NCBI GenBank assembly: GCA_022825505.1
Contig: JAJDWR010000006.1
Span: forward strand, 29,646-93,645
Direction: 5' to 3'
Length of the DNA stretch: 64,000 nucleotides
From: Gammaproteobacteria bacterium
GTDB taxonomy: Bacteria > Pseudomonadota > Gammaproteobacteria > Steroidobacterales > Rariloculaceae
Shown here: positions 26,882-36,261 of the stretch, one piece after another
Position numbering within the stretch: the first letter of the stretch is position 1
Layout of the letters: each line of letters begins with the position of its first letter
The notes under the pieces: model-generated
Databases searched by the model: none
The model's input: the letters and a program-made list of their open reading frames with translations, nothing else
Told to the model about the DNA's origin: nothing
Translations under genes and position numbers: made by a program

Positions 26882-28462
26882 GTGAAATCTCTGTATCGCG
26901 CCGGGCTCGCGGCCGCAGTCCTAGTCCCGTTGACCGGCGACATTGCGCAGGCCCAGACACCTGATGCGGACGCGCCGTGGTTCGGCGTGCCGCTGCCGCC
27001 GGGGTTGGAGGCCCACGAGGCGCCGGTCGTTCTGGGCGAGAGACCGCCGGAGCCCGCTCGCGTACCTCCCGGCGAAGAACGGTTCGTGCACCTGGACGGC
27101 GAACTCATGGAGGCCGATGTTCAGGCCATTGTGGACTTCGCCATTGCAAGCCGGGCGGACAAGGAAATCGGCGACGGTCAGTTCTGGGGCCGCATCGGCG
27201 GCCTGCCGTCGGCGGCCGAGGCCACCGATTGGGTGGTTGGCCGAATCGAGGAAGCGGGCATCGAAGACATAGAGGTTCAGCAACTGGAGCAGGACGAAGG
27301 GACCGCGTTGTGGCTGCCGCTGCGGTGGGAAATGGCGCTTCTGGCCAGTCCCGACACGGGTCCCGAAAGCACTGACGTCGTTCTCGAGTCGGCGATGCCG
27401 CTCCCCTTCTCCGCTTTCCCGGATGACGCCATTACCGCGCCATTGGTCTACGTCGGCACGGGTAGCGCGGCCGAATCGATGCATGCCGAGGTGGAGGACA
27501 GGATCGTCCTGCGCCGGGTTTCACCGCAGGCTCACAGTTTCTTCGAGAGTCAGGCTACTTTCGCGAGCGCGCGACACCTGTTCGATCGCGGCGCGGCCGC
27601 CGTCATCAACATGATGGATATTCCCGGCAACGTTCGTTCCTACGACTACTTCGGTTGCGGCGACGCCTGCTTCAATCTCGGCGGGCAGGACAGCCGGTTT
27701 CTTCGCGAGGTCGTGAATGGCGCGGCAGAGGCCGGTACGGCCGACGGGCTGCGCATGCGGATCGCGCTGGAAGCCGAATCCCGGAGCGGGCTGACGGCAC
27801 AGAACGCGCTGGCCGTGATCCCCGGAGCCAGCGATGAGGCGATTCTGATTGTCTCCCACGTGGATTCCTGGTTCGACGGCGCCAACGACAACGCCGACGG
27901 GCTGGCGGTCACGCTGGCGCTGATCCGCCATTTCGCCGGCCTTGACCGGCAACTGGAGCGCACACTGATCTTCCTGATCAGTGTCGGGCACCACACCGCG
28001 GGATTGAACGGTCCCATCCATTTCGTTCGCATGAATCCGGACATCGTCGACAGGACGGTGCTGGCGATCAACGTCGAACACGTGGCGGGACGCAACCTCG
28101 CCCCGGCACGCACCTTCCATCCCGACGGGCACCGCGAGTTCGACGCCGACACAGGGGAAGCGCCGATCTCCGCGGGCATCACCAATGAATCGCCCTATCT
28201 GCAGGCGCTGATCGACGAAGGCGTGGCGCGCTACGGCACCAATTTCGTTTCCGGGAACTCAACGGCATCCAGCGGCGAGAGCCAGTGGCTCATCGACCTG
28301 GGATTCCCCGTCCTGACCATCATGCAGGCGTACCCGCTCTATCACACGTCCGGCGAGGTGGCGGAGATCATATCGACGCCCGGCATGGAGCGCATGGCAC
28401 GCTTCCTGGCGTACTACATCACCGAGGCAAGCGGCGCATCCGGCGAGGCGCTGGCAAACTAG
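26882..28462 (+). CDS. M28-family exported metallopeptidase homologue with altered active site
   Basis: A 526-residue exported protein (GTG start; signal peptide ending IAQAQ) with a PA-like insert (about 185-300) and an M28 zinc-peptidase fold. Metal-binding SHVDSWFDGANDNADG (His326, Asp336) matches the family, and YHTSGEV supplies the final His. But where M28 enzymes have the catalytic and bridging pair Glu-Glu (consensus GAEExGLxGS), this protein has His370-His371 in SVGHHTAGLNGPIHF. Fold is clear; peptidase activity is doubtful. It begins 25 bases after the cupin gene. Confidence 0.78.
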   Translation: MKSLYRAGLAAAVLVPLTGDIAQAQTPDADAPWFGVPLPPGLEAHEAPVVLGERPPEPARVPPGEERFVHLDGELMEADVQAIVDFAIASRADKEIGDGQFWGRIGGLPSAAEATDWVVGRIEEAGIEDIEVQQLEQDEGTALWLPLRWEMALLASPDTGPESTDVVLESAMPLPFSAFPDDAITAPLVYVGTGSAAESMHAEVEDRIVLRRVSPQAHSFFESQATFASARHLFDRGAAAVINMMDIPGNVRSYDYFGCGDACFNLGGQDSRFLREVVNGAAEAGTADGLRMRIALEAESRSGLTAQNALAVIPGASDEAILIVSHVDSWFDGANDNADGLAVTLALIRHFAGLDRQLERTLIFLISVGHHTAGLNGPIHFVRMNPDIVDRTVLAINVEHVAGRNLAPARTFHPDGHREFDADTGEAPISAGITNESPYLQALIDEGVARYGTNFVSGNSTASSGESQWLIDLGFPVLTIMQAYPLYHTSGEVAEIISTPGMERMARFLAYYITEASGASGEALAN

Positions 28463-28499
28463 CCTGCGGCAATTGTCGCGGGACTGTTGCCGCGAGCCG

Positions 28500-29012
28500 C
28501 TAGGGATACGCCAGGATGAAGTTGTCGCGGTTCGGCATGACGACCGCGGGCAGCGTCTGCGCGTCCATCGCCTCGTCCTCGGCGATGATCCCGTTCAGGT
28601 ACAGCAGGTAGGCCGTCAACGCGTAAATCTCGTCATCGCTGAGCGTCCGGGGCGTCAGGTACGGCATGGAGCGGCGAATGTAGTCGAAGATCGTCGTCGC
28701 GTAGGGCCAGAAACTGCCGATGGTCTTCACCGGGGCCGGGTTCGTCAGGGAGCCGTGGCCGCCCACCAGCACGTCGTTCAACTGGCCGTTTCCCTCCGGT
28801 CCGTGGCAGGTCAGGCACTGGATTGCATAGACCGCCTCCCCCTCCAATGCCGTCCCGGCGCCGGGCGGCAGTCCGGCGCCGTCGGGCCCGATGTCAATGT
28901 CCCAGGCGGCGACCTCCTCCGGATCTGCGGGGACACCGAGATTCGGGCTCTCCTGGGCAAATGCCCCGCTACAGAGACCCGCGCACAGGATGATCGGCAG
29001 GCTACGCATCAT
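28500..29012 (-). CDS. SoxD-like c-type cytochrome subunit of sulfite dehydrogenase
   Basis: A 170-residue periplasmic monoheme cytochrome: signal peptide ending GAFAQ, heme site CLTCHG, then the SoxD-type segment TIGSFWPYATTIFDYIRRSM and DDEIYALTAYLLYLNGI, ending MPNRDNF. SoxD proper usually has a second heme domain, which is absent. The ATG at 29012 starts a clean signal peptide; an ATG at 29069 is possible. It follows the SoxC-like gene by about 100 bases and would take its electrons. Confidence 0.82.
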   Translation of the reverse strand: MMRSLPIILCAGLCSGAFAQESPNLGVPADPEEVAAWDIDIGPDGAGLPPGAGTALEGEAVYAIQCLTCHGPEGNGQLNDVLVGGHGSLTNPAPVKTIGSFWPYATTIFDYIRRSMPYLTPRTLSDDEIYALTAYLLYLNGIIAEDEAMDAQTLPAVVMPNRDNFILAYP

Positions 29013-29113
29013 CAGCGCCGACCGGCAAACCGACGGACCAACAGGTGCCACCGAAGAACCGGAAGTCATGTCGGCCGCCGGCAAGCCAGATGTCAACGTC
29101 GCCCACCGGCCCG

Positions 29114-30403
29114 CTACACATGAATGTTGGCCACCTGTCCATTGGCGTCCACCCGCCAGGCCTGTATCCCGTTGTAGTGGTAGGCGAAATTCACGCCTTT
29201 TGCTGCGATGATCGCGTCCCGGGTCGGCTGCACGGCGCCGGTCTCGTCCACGGCCCGGCTCATGATCACGGCCGGCGCGCCGTTCCAGCGCCAGGCCATT
29301 CGGAACCGGGTGACCGCCTTGTCCAGAACCGGCGCGGACAGCGCCGCTTCCGCCCAGCTCGCGCCTCCATCCGCGGAGACCTCGACCCTCGCGACCCGTC
29401 CCAGACCCGACCACGCCATGCCGGAGATCTGGTAGAGCCCGGGACCCGCCAGTTCCAGCCCCGGCGACGGCGACGTGATCACCGACTTGACATCCATCGG
29501 GAAGGTGAACATCAGCGATCGGCCATCCGGCAACAGATCCGTGTACTTGGAGGTCTCCTCCCTCGTCATCATGGGCGCGGCGGTGACCTTGATGCGGCGC
29601 AGCCACTTCACGCTCATGTTGCCTTCGTAACCCGGAAGGAACAGCCGCACCGGGTAGCCGTTTTCCGGCCGCAGGCGCTCGCCGTTCTGGTAGATCGCCA
29701 GCAGCGCATCGTCCATGGCCTTGGCCAGGGGCACGCTCCGGGTCATCGCGGCGGCATCGGCGCCCTCGGCGAGAATCCAGTGTGCGGAGGGATCAAGCCC
29801 CGCCTCATCGAGCAGGATGGACAGCGGCACACCGGTCCACTCGCTGCAGGAGACAAGACCGTGCAACTCGCCGCAGGTACCGCTGACCGGCTCCGGTGCG
29901 AGCCCGGTCAACCGGCTGTTGCCGGAACACTCGATGAACTGAATGCGCGAGACCATCGGGTAACGGGACAGCATATCCATGTCGAAGAACAGCGCCCGAT
30001 CCACCAGTCCGTGGATCAGCAGGCGATGCGCATCGGGATCGATGTCCGGGACGCCACTGTGGTGGCGCTCGAAGTGCAACCCGCTGGGCGTGATCATGCC
30101 CTCAAGCGCCTCAAGCGGCGTCCGGGACCCGCCGCTGCCATCGGTGCCGGGAGCCGACGTGGTCAGCCGCTGAATGTGGTCCTCGTAACGCGCACGGCTG
30201 CCGTGGCCCGTCATGGGCGCGCCCGGGATCCTCATCCATGGCGACAACTCCTGCGCTCGCGCCGCCGTCAGCAGCCCGAGGGAACCGGCACCGAGAGCCG
30301 CGGCGCCCCTGGTCAGAAACAGGCGCCGATGCAGCAGGCCGTTACCCGCGACCTGTTCAGGATTGCGCGGATTCCGCCCTGACGCCGATTTCCTGTTGGC
30401 CAT
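29114..30403 (-). CDS. SoxC-like molybdenum sulfite/sulfane dehydrogenase
   Basis: A 429-residue sulfite-oxidase-family enzyme. N-terminal Tat signal RRLFLTRGAAALGAGSLG; molybdopterin domain with RIQFIECSGNS (Mo-coordinating Cys) and GTCGELHGLVSCSEWTGVPL; C-terminal dimerisation domain with VEVSADGGASW. Tat export fits a cofactor-loaded protein. The ATG at 30403 has GGGGG 5 bases upstream, better than the ATG five codons earlier. Pairs with the downstream cytochrome; no soxXYZAB is in the window, so sulfite detoxification rather than the full Sox cycle is likely. Confidence 0.85.
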   Translation of the reverse strand: MANRKSASGRNPRNPEQVAGNGLLHRRLFLTRGAAALGAGSLGLLTAARAQELSPWMRIPGAPMTGHGSRARYEDHIQRLTTSAPGTDGSGGSRTPLEALEGMITPSGLHFERHHSGVPDIDPDAHRLLIHGLVDRALFFDMDMLSRYPMVSRIQFIECSGNSRLTGLAPEPVSGTCGELHGLVSCSEWTGVPLSILLDEAGLDPSAHWILAEGADAAAMTRSVPLAKAMDDALLAIYQNGERLRPENGYPVRLFLPGYEGNMSVKWLRRIKVTAAPMMTREETSKYTDLLPDGRSLMFTFPMDVKSVITSPSPGLELAGPGLYQISGMAWSGLGRVARVEVSADGGASWAEAALSAPVLDKAVTRFRMAWRWNGAPAVIMSRAVDETGAVQPTRDAIIAAKGVNFAYHYNGIQAWRVDANGQVANIHV

Positions 30404-30541
30404 GAATGCCCCCTGCATTCGCCCTGCTCAAGCCCGGCGAGCCAATCCAGCCAGCGGCGAAGCCGGTCGGGACACGACCCGGCCGACCTGCCGACCCGCC
30501 GTCGCGCCCCCCGATGCGGCGGGACCTTTGCCGCGCGCCAG

Positions 30542-33022
30542 CTAGAACTGGTAGGTGAGCTGCGCTCCCACCTCCCTGGGAAGCCTGGGCCTGATCCGGA
30601 AATTCCGCCGTCCGGGCCCTGTCGGAGCGATCGCGTTGTCGTTGGAGAAATCGATTCGCCGCGGCGTGGCATCGTCGGTGAGGTTGCTGCCATAAAGCCG
30701 AATGGTCAGGTCCCCGTTCCGGAACGCCAGCGACCCGTTGAACGTGGTCGTCGCCGGCAACGCCATGATGTTGGATGCATCCACGTACCAGTCGCCCTCA
30801 TAGCGCATGTCGAGCCGGGCCATCCAGGTCCAGTCGCTGGTACCGATGGGGTCCGATCGAAACGTCGGCGACAGGACCAGTGTCTGCTCCGGCTGCTCGA
30901 TCAGCCGATTGCCGCCCACCTCGACGCACGCCGTCGCGGCGCCGGTTGCAGCCGTATGCGTCGGCGGCAATTGCAGGTTCTGTACGGAAAGAGGATCACA
31001 GAACTGACTGTACTCCAGACTGGAAAGCGTCGCCGCGCCGCGCACGGTCCAGTTGTCCGTAGCCGCCCAGGTCGCCTCCACTTCGACACCGGACAGGTCC
31101 CCTACCCCGGTATTGATAAAGGTTCGAGCCATCACGAACGGGCCGTTGAAGGTCGTTCCATTCGGATCGAACGAGCCGTCATTCCAGTCGCCATCCCAGC
31201 TCAGCGTAAAGGGGTTGATCATCTTGTCCCATTCCATGACATAGACCGCGGCCGCCAGTTGCAGGCGGTTTTCCAGCGTGTTCGCCTTGACGCCGACCTC
31301 GAAATTGGTCAACGACTCCTCCTCGAATGTGAGGAACGTCCTCTCGTCGAATGCGACCGCCCCTGCCCTGGCGGCAGCGGCCAGCGAGTCGATCCGCAAC
31401 TGCTCCACAAAGGGCAGGTTGACCCCGGCCGGATTGGTTCCACTGGAAATCTGGCCGTAGACCGAGACGTCCTCGGTGAGGTTGTGGTTCAGGCCGATAC
31501 GCGGCTGGAAGCTGTCGGTCGTCAGGTTGAAGCTGGCCCCGGTGATGTTGTCGATGTTGGTCACGTCATCCCGCTGGAAGCGCCCCTCGAAGGACACCGT
31601 CGTCTGATCGGTGATGTCGTAGGTGACGTTTGCGTATATGCCCGTATTCGTCGATGTATCCGACAACACCAGGTTGGGAACGAACGGATTGCCCCGGTTG
31701 ACTTCGTCTTCCAGCTCCAGCACCACGCCGGCGTACACCGACCATACATTCGTCAGGGACGAATAATCGTACACCGAGGCGCCCACAAGCCAGCGCAGCC
31801 GATCTTCGCCCGGCGACAGCCACCGCGCCTCCACGTAATTCTCCTCGATGACATTGGGATTGGCCATGGAGCTGACGCCCGCCACCATGAACATCCCCAT
31901 GGGGAAGGAAACAACGGGATCGGCCCCTGAGGTATCCGAGTCATACCAGCGTCGAAGTTCGTCCTCGGAATAGAACGCCAGGAGTTCCACCGTGCTGCCG
32001 CCCTCCATGTTGAAGTTGAACTGGCTCTGGATGCGATTTCGCTCGACGCGCGACGACGGATCCAGCACGCTGTAGATCTGCGCGGCATAGTACTCCGGCG
32101 TACCCTCCTCGAAGATCAGCTCGGGCCTGTGGTTCCTGGGATAACCGCCCGCGGGAACGGCCACCTCGCAGTTGTAGGTGCCCTCGAAGTAGCGATTTCC
32201 CATTCCAAGCGTGATGTTCGAACAGGCATCGCGTTCCGCCCGTGTGGGGAACCACTCGATGGGCGGCGTGTCGTCGATGTTCGAATGAATGAATCGCACG
32301 TAGCCGTCGAAGGCGTCATTGGGCGCAAACGTCAGCTTGCCGGTCACGTAGGTGGTCTGCTGTCCACCCAGCTCGTAACCGTCGCTGGAAACCCACTCGT
32401 CCGCACCGCGGAACTCGTCGAAGTTCGCGTCCAGCGTGTACCCGAAGGTGTCGTTGATGGGGCCGCCGATCTCGAACTGGAGCTCGTTCCGTCCCAGGCT
32501 GCTGGTCGCGAGCCGCATGTCGCCGCTGAATTCGTCGCCCGGCGTGCGCGATACGTAGTTGATGGCGCCGGCAAAGGTGGCGCGCCCGAAGGCGGAACTC
32601 TGCGGTCCGCGCATGACCTCGACCCGGTCGACGCCGACGAACTGCAATCCGCCCTGCTGCCCCAGCAGCGGCATGCCGTCGAGGAAGGAAGTCACCTTCT
32701 GGCGTACCGGATTCTGCGCCGCAGTCTGTACACCGCGTACCGACGGACGGCTGCCCTGGCGATCCTGGGCCTGTTCCCAGTTGATGCCCGGCGTCATCTC
32801 GAACAGGTCGTAGGCGTCGCGGATACCCGACTCGACGAGCAGGTCCGAGTTGATGACCGAAATCGACACGGGAACCTCCTGCAGGCTCTCCTCACGCTTT
32901 CGGGCCGTGACGACGATTTCCTCCAGCAGGTCCTGGGCAATCACGGGTGGCGCGGCCAGCGCGACACCCACCAGGGAGGCCAATAAATGTCCGCGTGTAC
33001 GATTTCTGGATTGTTTGTTCAC
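30542..33022 (-). CDS. TonB-dependent outer-membrane receptor
   Basis: An 826-residue receptor with signal peptide (ending PPVIAQ), a plug beginning EEIVVTARKREESLQEVPVS, DRVEVMRGPQSSAFGRATFA in the plug, a 22-strand barrel and the aromatic C-terminus GAQLTYQF. This is the large Sphingomonas-type receptor class with no specific ligand known. GTG at 33022 is preceded by GGAG 5 bases away; the frame upstream (Cys-rich) is unlikely to be translated. It lies 138 bases after soxC on the same strand and is divergent from a cupin gene. Confidence 0.88.
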   Translation of the reverse strand: MNKQSRNRTRGHLLASLVGVALAAPPVIAQDLLEEIVVTARKREESLQEVPVSISVINSDLLVESGIRDAYDLFEMTPGINWEQAQDRQGSRPSVRGVQTAAQNPVRQKVTSFLDGMPLLGQQGGLQFVGVDRVEVMRGPQSSAFGRATFAGAINYVSRTPGDEFSGDMRLATSSLGRNELQFEIGGPINDTFGYTLDANFDEFRGADEWVSSDGYELGGQQTTYVTGKLTFAPNDAFDGYVRFIHSNIDDTPPIEWFPTRAERDACSNITLGMGNRYFEGTYNCEVAVPAGGYPRNHRPELIFEEGTPEYYAAQIYSVLDPSSRVERNRIQSQFNFNMEGGSTVELLAFYSEDELRRWYDSDTSGADPVVSFPMGMFMVAGVSSMANPNVIEENYVEARWLSPGEDRLRWLVGASVYDYSSLTNVWSVYAGVVLELEDEVNRGNPFVPNLVLSDTSTNTGIYANVTYDITDQTTVSFEGRFQRDDVTNIDNITGASFNLTTDSFQPRIGLNHNLTEDVSVYGQISSGTNPAGVNLPFVEQLRIDSLAAAARAGAVAFDERTFLTFEEESLTNFEVGVKANTLENRLQLAAAVYVMEWDKMINPFTLSWDGDWNDGSFDPNGTTFNGPFVMARTFINTGVGDLSGVEVEATWAATDNWTVRGAATLSSLEYSQFCDPLSVQNLQLPPTHTAATGAATACVEVGGNRLIEQPEQTLVLSPTFRSDPIGTSDWTWMARLDMRYEGDWYVDASNIMALPATTTFNGSLAFRNGDLTIRLYGSNLTDDATPRRIDFSNDNAIAPTGPGRRNFRIRPRLPREVGAQLTYQF

Positions 33023-33032
33023 GACTTCTCCG

Positions 33033-33043
33033 TTGTCACAACT
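33033..33043. promoter_or_regulatory. Small palindrome GTTGTcACAAC in the divergent promoter region
   Basis: An 11-bp perfect dyad sits just upstream of the TonB receptor GTG, and an ACAA/TTGT pair recurs nearer the cupin gene at about 33210. Together they could be operators for a shared regulator of the divergent genes, but no regulator is encoded nearby and such short dyads occur by chance. Confidence 0.2.
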
Positions 33044-33260
33044 TTCGTTGCACAGTTTAGTGTTGCAAGGGCACGCGCACTCGGGCATCGCTCAAGACTG
33101 ACCGGATCGCCCTGGAAATCGCATGACCCTTGCATGCTCCCCAAGTGAGGCGCGCATAGTGTACGACGCACGCCACCGGGATTGAAGCAGAAATTCACCG
33201 ATTGAGACAAAATTGTTGTACATTCGCCATGCGCCGCCGGACCCAAGAGGAACGAGACAT

Positions 33261-34100
33261 ATGCCAGTGCTGTTCAACTTCGATGACGTGGATGCCATTC
33301 CCGTGACGCAGGGCGTGACCCGACGCGCGCTGATCACACCCGAGCGCGTGGGAAGCGACTGCATCGCGCTGGACCGCTGGGCCATGAATGCGGGCTCAAG
33401 CCTGGAGGTGAAGGTCAGTGAGGCCGATCTGGCGTGGTTTCAATTGCTGGAAGGAGCTGCCGTTCTCGACGGCAGCGAAGGCCGGCATCGACTGGATACC
33501 TCGCATGTCGTCTTTCTTCCACCCGGCTTTTCCGGAGATCTGACCAGCGAGCCGGGAGCGGCGGTTCTGTATGGGCGCGTGCCCGACGTGAACCGCTTCG
33601 ACCCGGCATTCGAGGCATCGCGCCCCGGATTCCGGTGCGTCGACTGGCGGGCCGAACCCATGCTCGACTCCGAGCATGACGCGCGAAAACGCATCTACCT
33701 CGTCACGCCTACCCTGTTCGGCACCCGGGCTGTCAAGGGCGAAATGATCATCTATCCGCCCGGCACGCAGGCATCCAACCACCACCACGAGGGCGCGGAG
33801 CACTTTCAGTACATCATCAGCGGCAGGGGCACGGCCCTTCTGAGCGAGGAACCCCACCCGATTCGAGCCGGCGACACGTTGTACAACTATGAATTCGAAA
33901 GGCACAACTTCGTCAACGACGGCGACGAGGATCTCGTGTTTGTCGAGTACTTCGTCCCTGCCGAGTGCCGCACGGTCTGGGTCAACCCGGAGTTGGTCTG
34001 CGCGTGGCTGCCGACCGGCAAGAATATCGATGGCGGCGCACCTTCCAGGGAGATAACCGCGCACAGTTCCGCCGAGACGGTCAACCCCACCGGCGTATAG
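33261..34100 (+). CDS. Double-domain cupin protein
   Basis: A 279-residue cytosolic protein with two cupin halves. The C-terminal half has the full metal motif NHHHEGAEHFQYIISGRGTA and later YEFERHNFVN; the N-terminal half (WFQLLEGAAVL, VVFLPPGFSGD) has lost the His residues. This resembles bicupins of the gentisate dioxygenase or quercetinase type in layout only. Start ATG at 33261 with AGAGGAA upstream. Followed at 96 bases by an MFS transporter, suggesting uptake and use of one compound. Confidence 0.72.
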   Translation: MPVLFNFDDVDAIPVTQGVTRRALITPERVGSDCIALDRWAMNAGSSLEVKVSEADLAWFQLLEGAAVLDGSEGRHRLDTSHVVFLPPGFSGDLTSEPGAAVLYGRVPDVNRFDPAFEASRPGFRCVDWRAEPMLDSEHDARKRIYLVTPTLFGTRAVKGEMIIYPPGTQASNHHHEGAEHFQYIISGRGTALLSEEPHPIRAGDTLYNYEFERHNFVNDGDEDLVFVEYFVPAECRTVWVNPELVCAWLPTGKNIDGGAPSREITAHSSAETVNPTGV

Positions 34101-34195
34101 CCGCCATCGGCAAGCGTCCAGGCCTTATACTTACGTCCGCCTCCGGAGTACCCTGCCGGGGCAATCCACAAGGCGACCGGGAGCGGGACTTTCAA

Positions 34196-35545
34196 ATGAG
34201 CGACATTTACGCCAGCAACGCGCGCATGATGGGATTCTCGCTGCCCGCCCTGGGGCTGAACTCCCTGTTGGTATCGGTCTTCGTATTCCTGCCGGCCCTG
34301 TACGCCGAACAGCAGGGACTCGGCGCCGCCACGGTCGGGCTGGTCTTCCTGCTGGCCAAGGTGGTGGACATGTTCGTGGCGCCGACCTGCGGCGTATTGA
34401 TGGACAGCTACACCACGCGCTGGGGACGGCGGCGGCCATGGCTTGCCGCGTCGGTACCCATTCTCGTGCTGGCCGTGCTGCTGGTCTACAACCCGCCCGA
34501 GACGGCTTCGGTACTGTACCTGTTCTTCTCGCTTTCGCTGCTTTACGTCGGATTCAATGCCTGGTCGATCAGCCACACGTCGTGGGCGCTGGAGTTGTCC
34601 CGCGACTACGACCGGCGCTCCCGAATCACCGGACTGTTGCAGGTCATGGTCATGATCGGCGGAATCATGATGAGCCTGGTGCCGGCAGTACTGGAACAGT
34701 TCGGGGAATCGACCTACCCGGAGCTGGTCTGGTCGGTCGGGGTGTTCCTGATCATCCTGCTGCCGCTCACCGCGGCCGTCAGCCTGTTCAGCCTGCCGGA
34801 GCGCGAAACACCCAATCGCCCCCATCTGGGCCTCAGGCGCGGCGCGGCCATCGTGTTCAGGAACATGGCCCTGCTCCGCCTGCTCATCGTCAACGCGCTG
34901 CTGACCTTCTCCACGTACTTCGTTCAGGGGCTGTTCGTATTTTTCGTCTCCTACACGCTCGGCCTGGAAGACCGTATCGGCTTCATTCTGGCGTTCCTGA
35001 TCGTCGGGGGCCTTCTCGGCCTGCCCGTTTGGCTCCACCTCGCCCAGGCATGGAACAAGCACCGCGCCATGCAGATCGCGTTCACGACAGGCGCCGTGGC
35101 GCCCCTGGTGCTTCTGGCACTGCCTCCCGGCATGCTCTTCTGGACGGTTGCAGCCTTCCTGGTCGTCGGATTGAACACATCGGCCAACGAGTTCCTTCCC
35201 CGCACCATGATGGCCGACGTCTGCGACCAGGATCACGTCGAAAGCGGCTCCGAGCGCATGGGGCTCTACTATTCGCTGCTGCAGCTGTCGAGCAAGCTGG
35301 CCTCCGGCACCGGCATCTTCATCGGATTCTCTTTCCTCGCCGCGTTCGGATTCGACCCCGAACTTGGCATGAACAACACGGAGGAAGCATTGCAGCGCCT
35401 TCGTTACCTGATCGTGGCGCTGCCTGTACTGGCCTATTCCATCGTCGTCGCACTCCTGTGGAGCTATCCCATCAGCCGGGAAAAACAGCAGCAGATGCGC
35501 GAAATCATCGAGAAACGGGAAGCGCTCGCAGCCGACCGATCGTAA
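34196..35545 (+). CDS. MFS transporter, GPH (MelB-like) family
   Basis: A 449-residue, 12-helix secondary transporter. The cytoplasmic loop GVLMDSYTTRWGRRRPWL is the GPH/MelB signature (D-R/T-T-x-x-x-G-R-R-R-P), placing it with sodium-coupled glycoside or sugar-acid carriers. NTSANEFLPRTMMADVCDQD is the matching second-half loop. Forms a unit with the preceding cupin gene and a small membrane protein downstream (12-base gap). Confidence 0.82.
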   Translation: MSDIYASNARMMGFSLPALGLNSLLVSVFVFLPALYAEQQGLGAATVGLVFLLAKVVDMFVAPTCGVLMDSYTTRWGRRRPWLAASVPILVLAVLLVYNPPETASVLYLFFSLSLLYVGFNAWSISHTSWALELSRDYDRRSRITGLLQVMVMIGGIMMSLVPAVLEQFGESTYPELVWSVGVFLIILLPLTAAVSLFSLPERETPNRPHLGLRRGAAIVFRNMALLRLLIVNALLTFSTYFVQGLFVFFVSYTLGLEDRIGFILAFLIVGGLLGLPVWLHLAQAWNKHRAMQIAFTTGAVAPLVLLALPPGMLFWTVAAFLVVGLNTSANEFLPRTMMADVCDQDHVESGSERMGLYYSLLQLSSKLASGTGIFIGFSFLAAFGFDPELGMNNTEEALQRLRYLIVALPVLAYSIVVALLWSYPISREKQQQMREIIEKREALAADRS

Positions 35546-35557
35546 GCGAGGGCGCGA

Positions 35558-35797
35558 ATGGAGTCTGTGACGCAACGAAAACCGATGCGGACCGTGCTGA
35601 AGATACTCTGTCACGCCGCCGCGATAGCGGCGATCTATCTCTGGTTTTCGTTTTCCCTGTTTCTCGGCCTGCAGGTCCGGCCGCTTTACGGCAACCTCGG
35701 CATGCTGGTCACGTTGTTGCTCGTGGCCGCCTACGTGTATTTCGGCTTTGTACGAAAGCGCAGGGATGCGCGATTCGGCGACGATCAGGGCGAATAA
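35558..35797 (+). CDS. Small two-helix membrane protein
   Basis: A 79-residue protein with two hydrophobic segments (HAAAIAAIYLWFSFSLFLGL and LGMLVTLLLVAAYVYFGFV) and a charged C-terminus. No homologue recognised. It starts 12 bases after the MFS gene and its last codons overlap the convergent cytochrome gene by 13 bases. It could be an accessory subunit of the transporter; that is only positional inference. Confidence 0.55.
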   Translation: MESVTQRKPMRTVLKILCHAAAIAAIYLWFSFSLFLGLQVRPLYGNLGMLVTLLLVAAYVYFGFVRKRRDARFGDDQGE

Positions 35798-36243
35798 GGC
35801 TCCGCCGCCGACTCGATGATGGCGTTGAGCGTGGGAATCTCTTCCAACGGTGGTGCATTGTCCGCGAACGTCCGGATATAGGCGTACAGATCCTTCGCCT
35901 CGTTGTCGCTGAGGGCGTTTTCCGGATAGTTGGGCATTGTCTCGGACGGCAGGATCGGATTCTGCTCGGCGCGCAGCCGCAGGTAGATGATGAAGGTCTG
36001 CTCGTTCAGCAGGAAGCCGCTGCCGACGAGCTTCATCTGGTGACCGGTTTCGCCGGTATAGCCGTGACAGCCATAACAGGCGTGATCGTAGTAAAGCTGT
36101 TTGCCCGTTTCGGCATCGCCGGTGATCTCGCCCATGGGCATCTGCGCGCCGGCCGTGGCCGCGAGGCCAACGAGAATGGCGCCCGCCAGCGGAATTGCGC
36201 CCGCCAGGGGAATTGCGCGGGGTCCGCTCAGGATACTCTTCAT
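35785..36243 (-). CDS. Monoheme c-type cytochrome
   Basis: A 152-residue periplasmic cytochrome. The N-terminus contains a repeated PLAGAIPLAGAILVGLA signal segment, then heme site CYGCHGYTG and a distal methionine region (SETMPNYPENALSDNEAKDL). It starts 18 bases after the exported ThDP enzyme gene and is surely cotranscribed, so it is the likely electron acceptor for that enzyme. Confidence 0.82.
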   Translation of the reverse strand: MKSILSGPRAIPLAGAIPLAGAILVGLAATAGAQMPMGEITGDAETGKQLYYDHACYGCHGYTGETGHQMKLVGSGFLLNEQTFIIYLRLRAEQNPILPSETMPNYPENALSDNEAKDLYAYIRTFADNAPPLEEIPTLNAIIESAAEPYSP

Positions 36244-36261
36244 CGCCGTTCTCCGCCGCCG

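Noticed and set aside
29013..29606. Long N-terminal extension of the SoxD-like cytochrome
   Set aside because: The upstream frame overlaps soxC, is Gly/Arg-rich and has no cytochrome features; the signal peptide begins at 29012.
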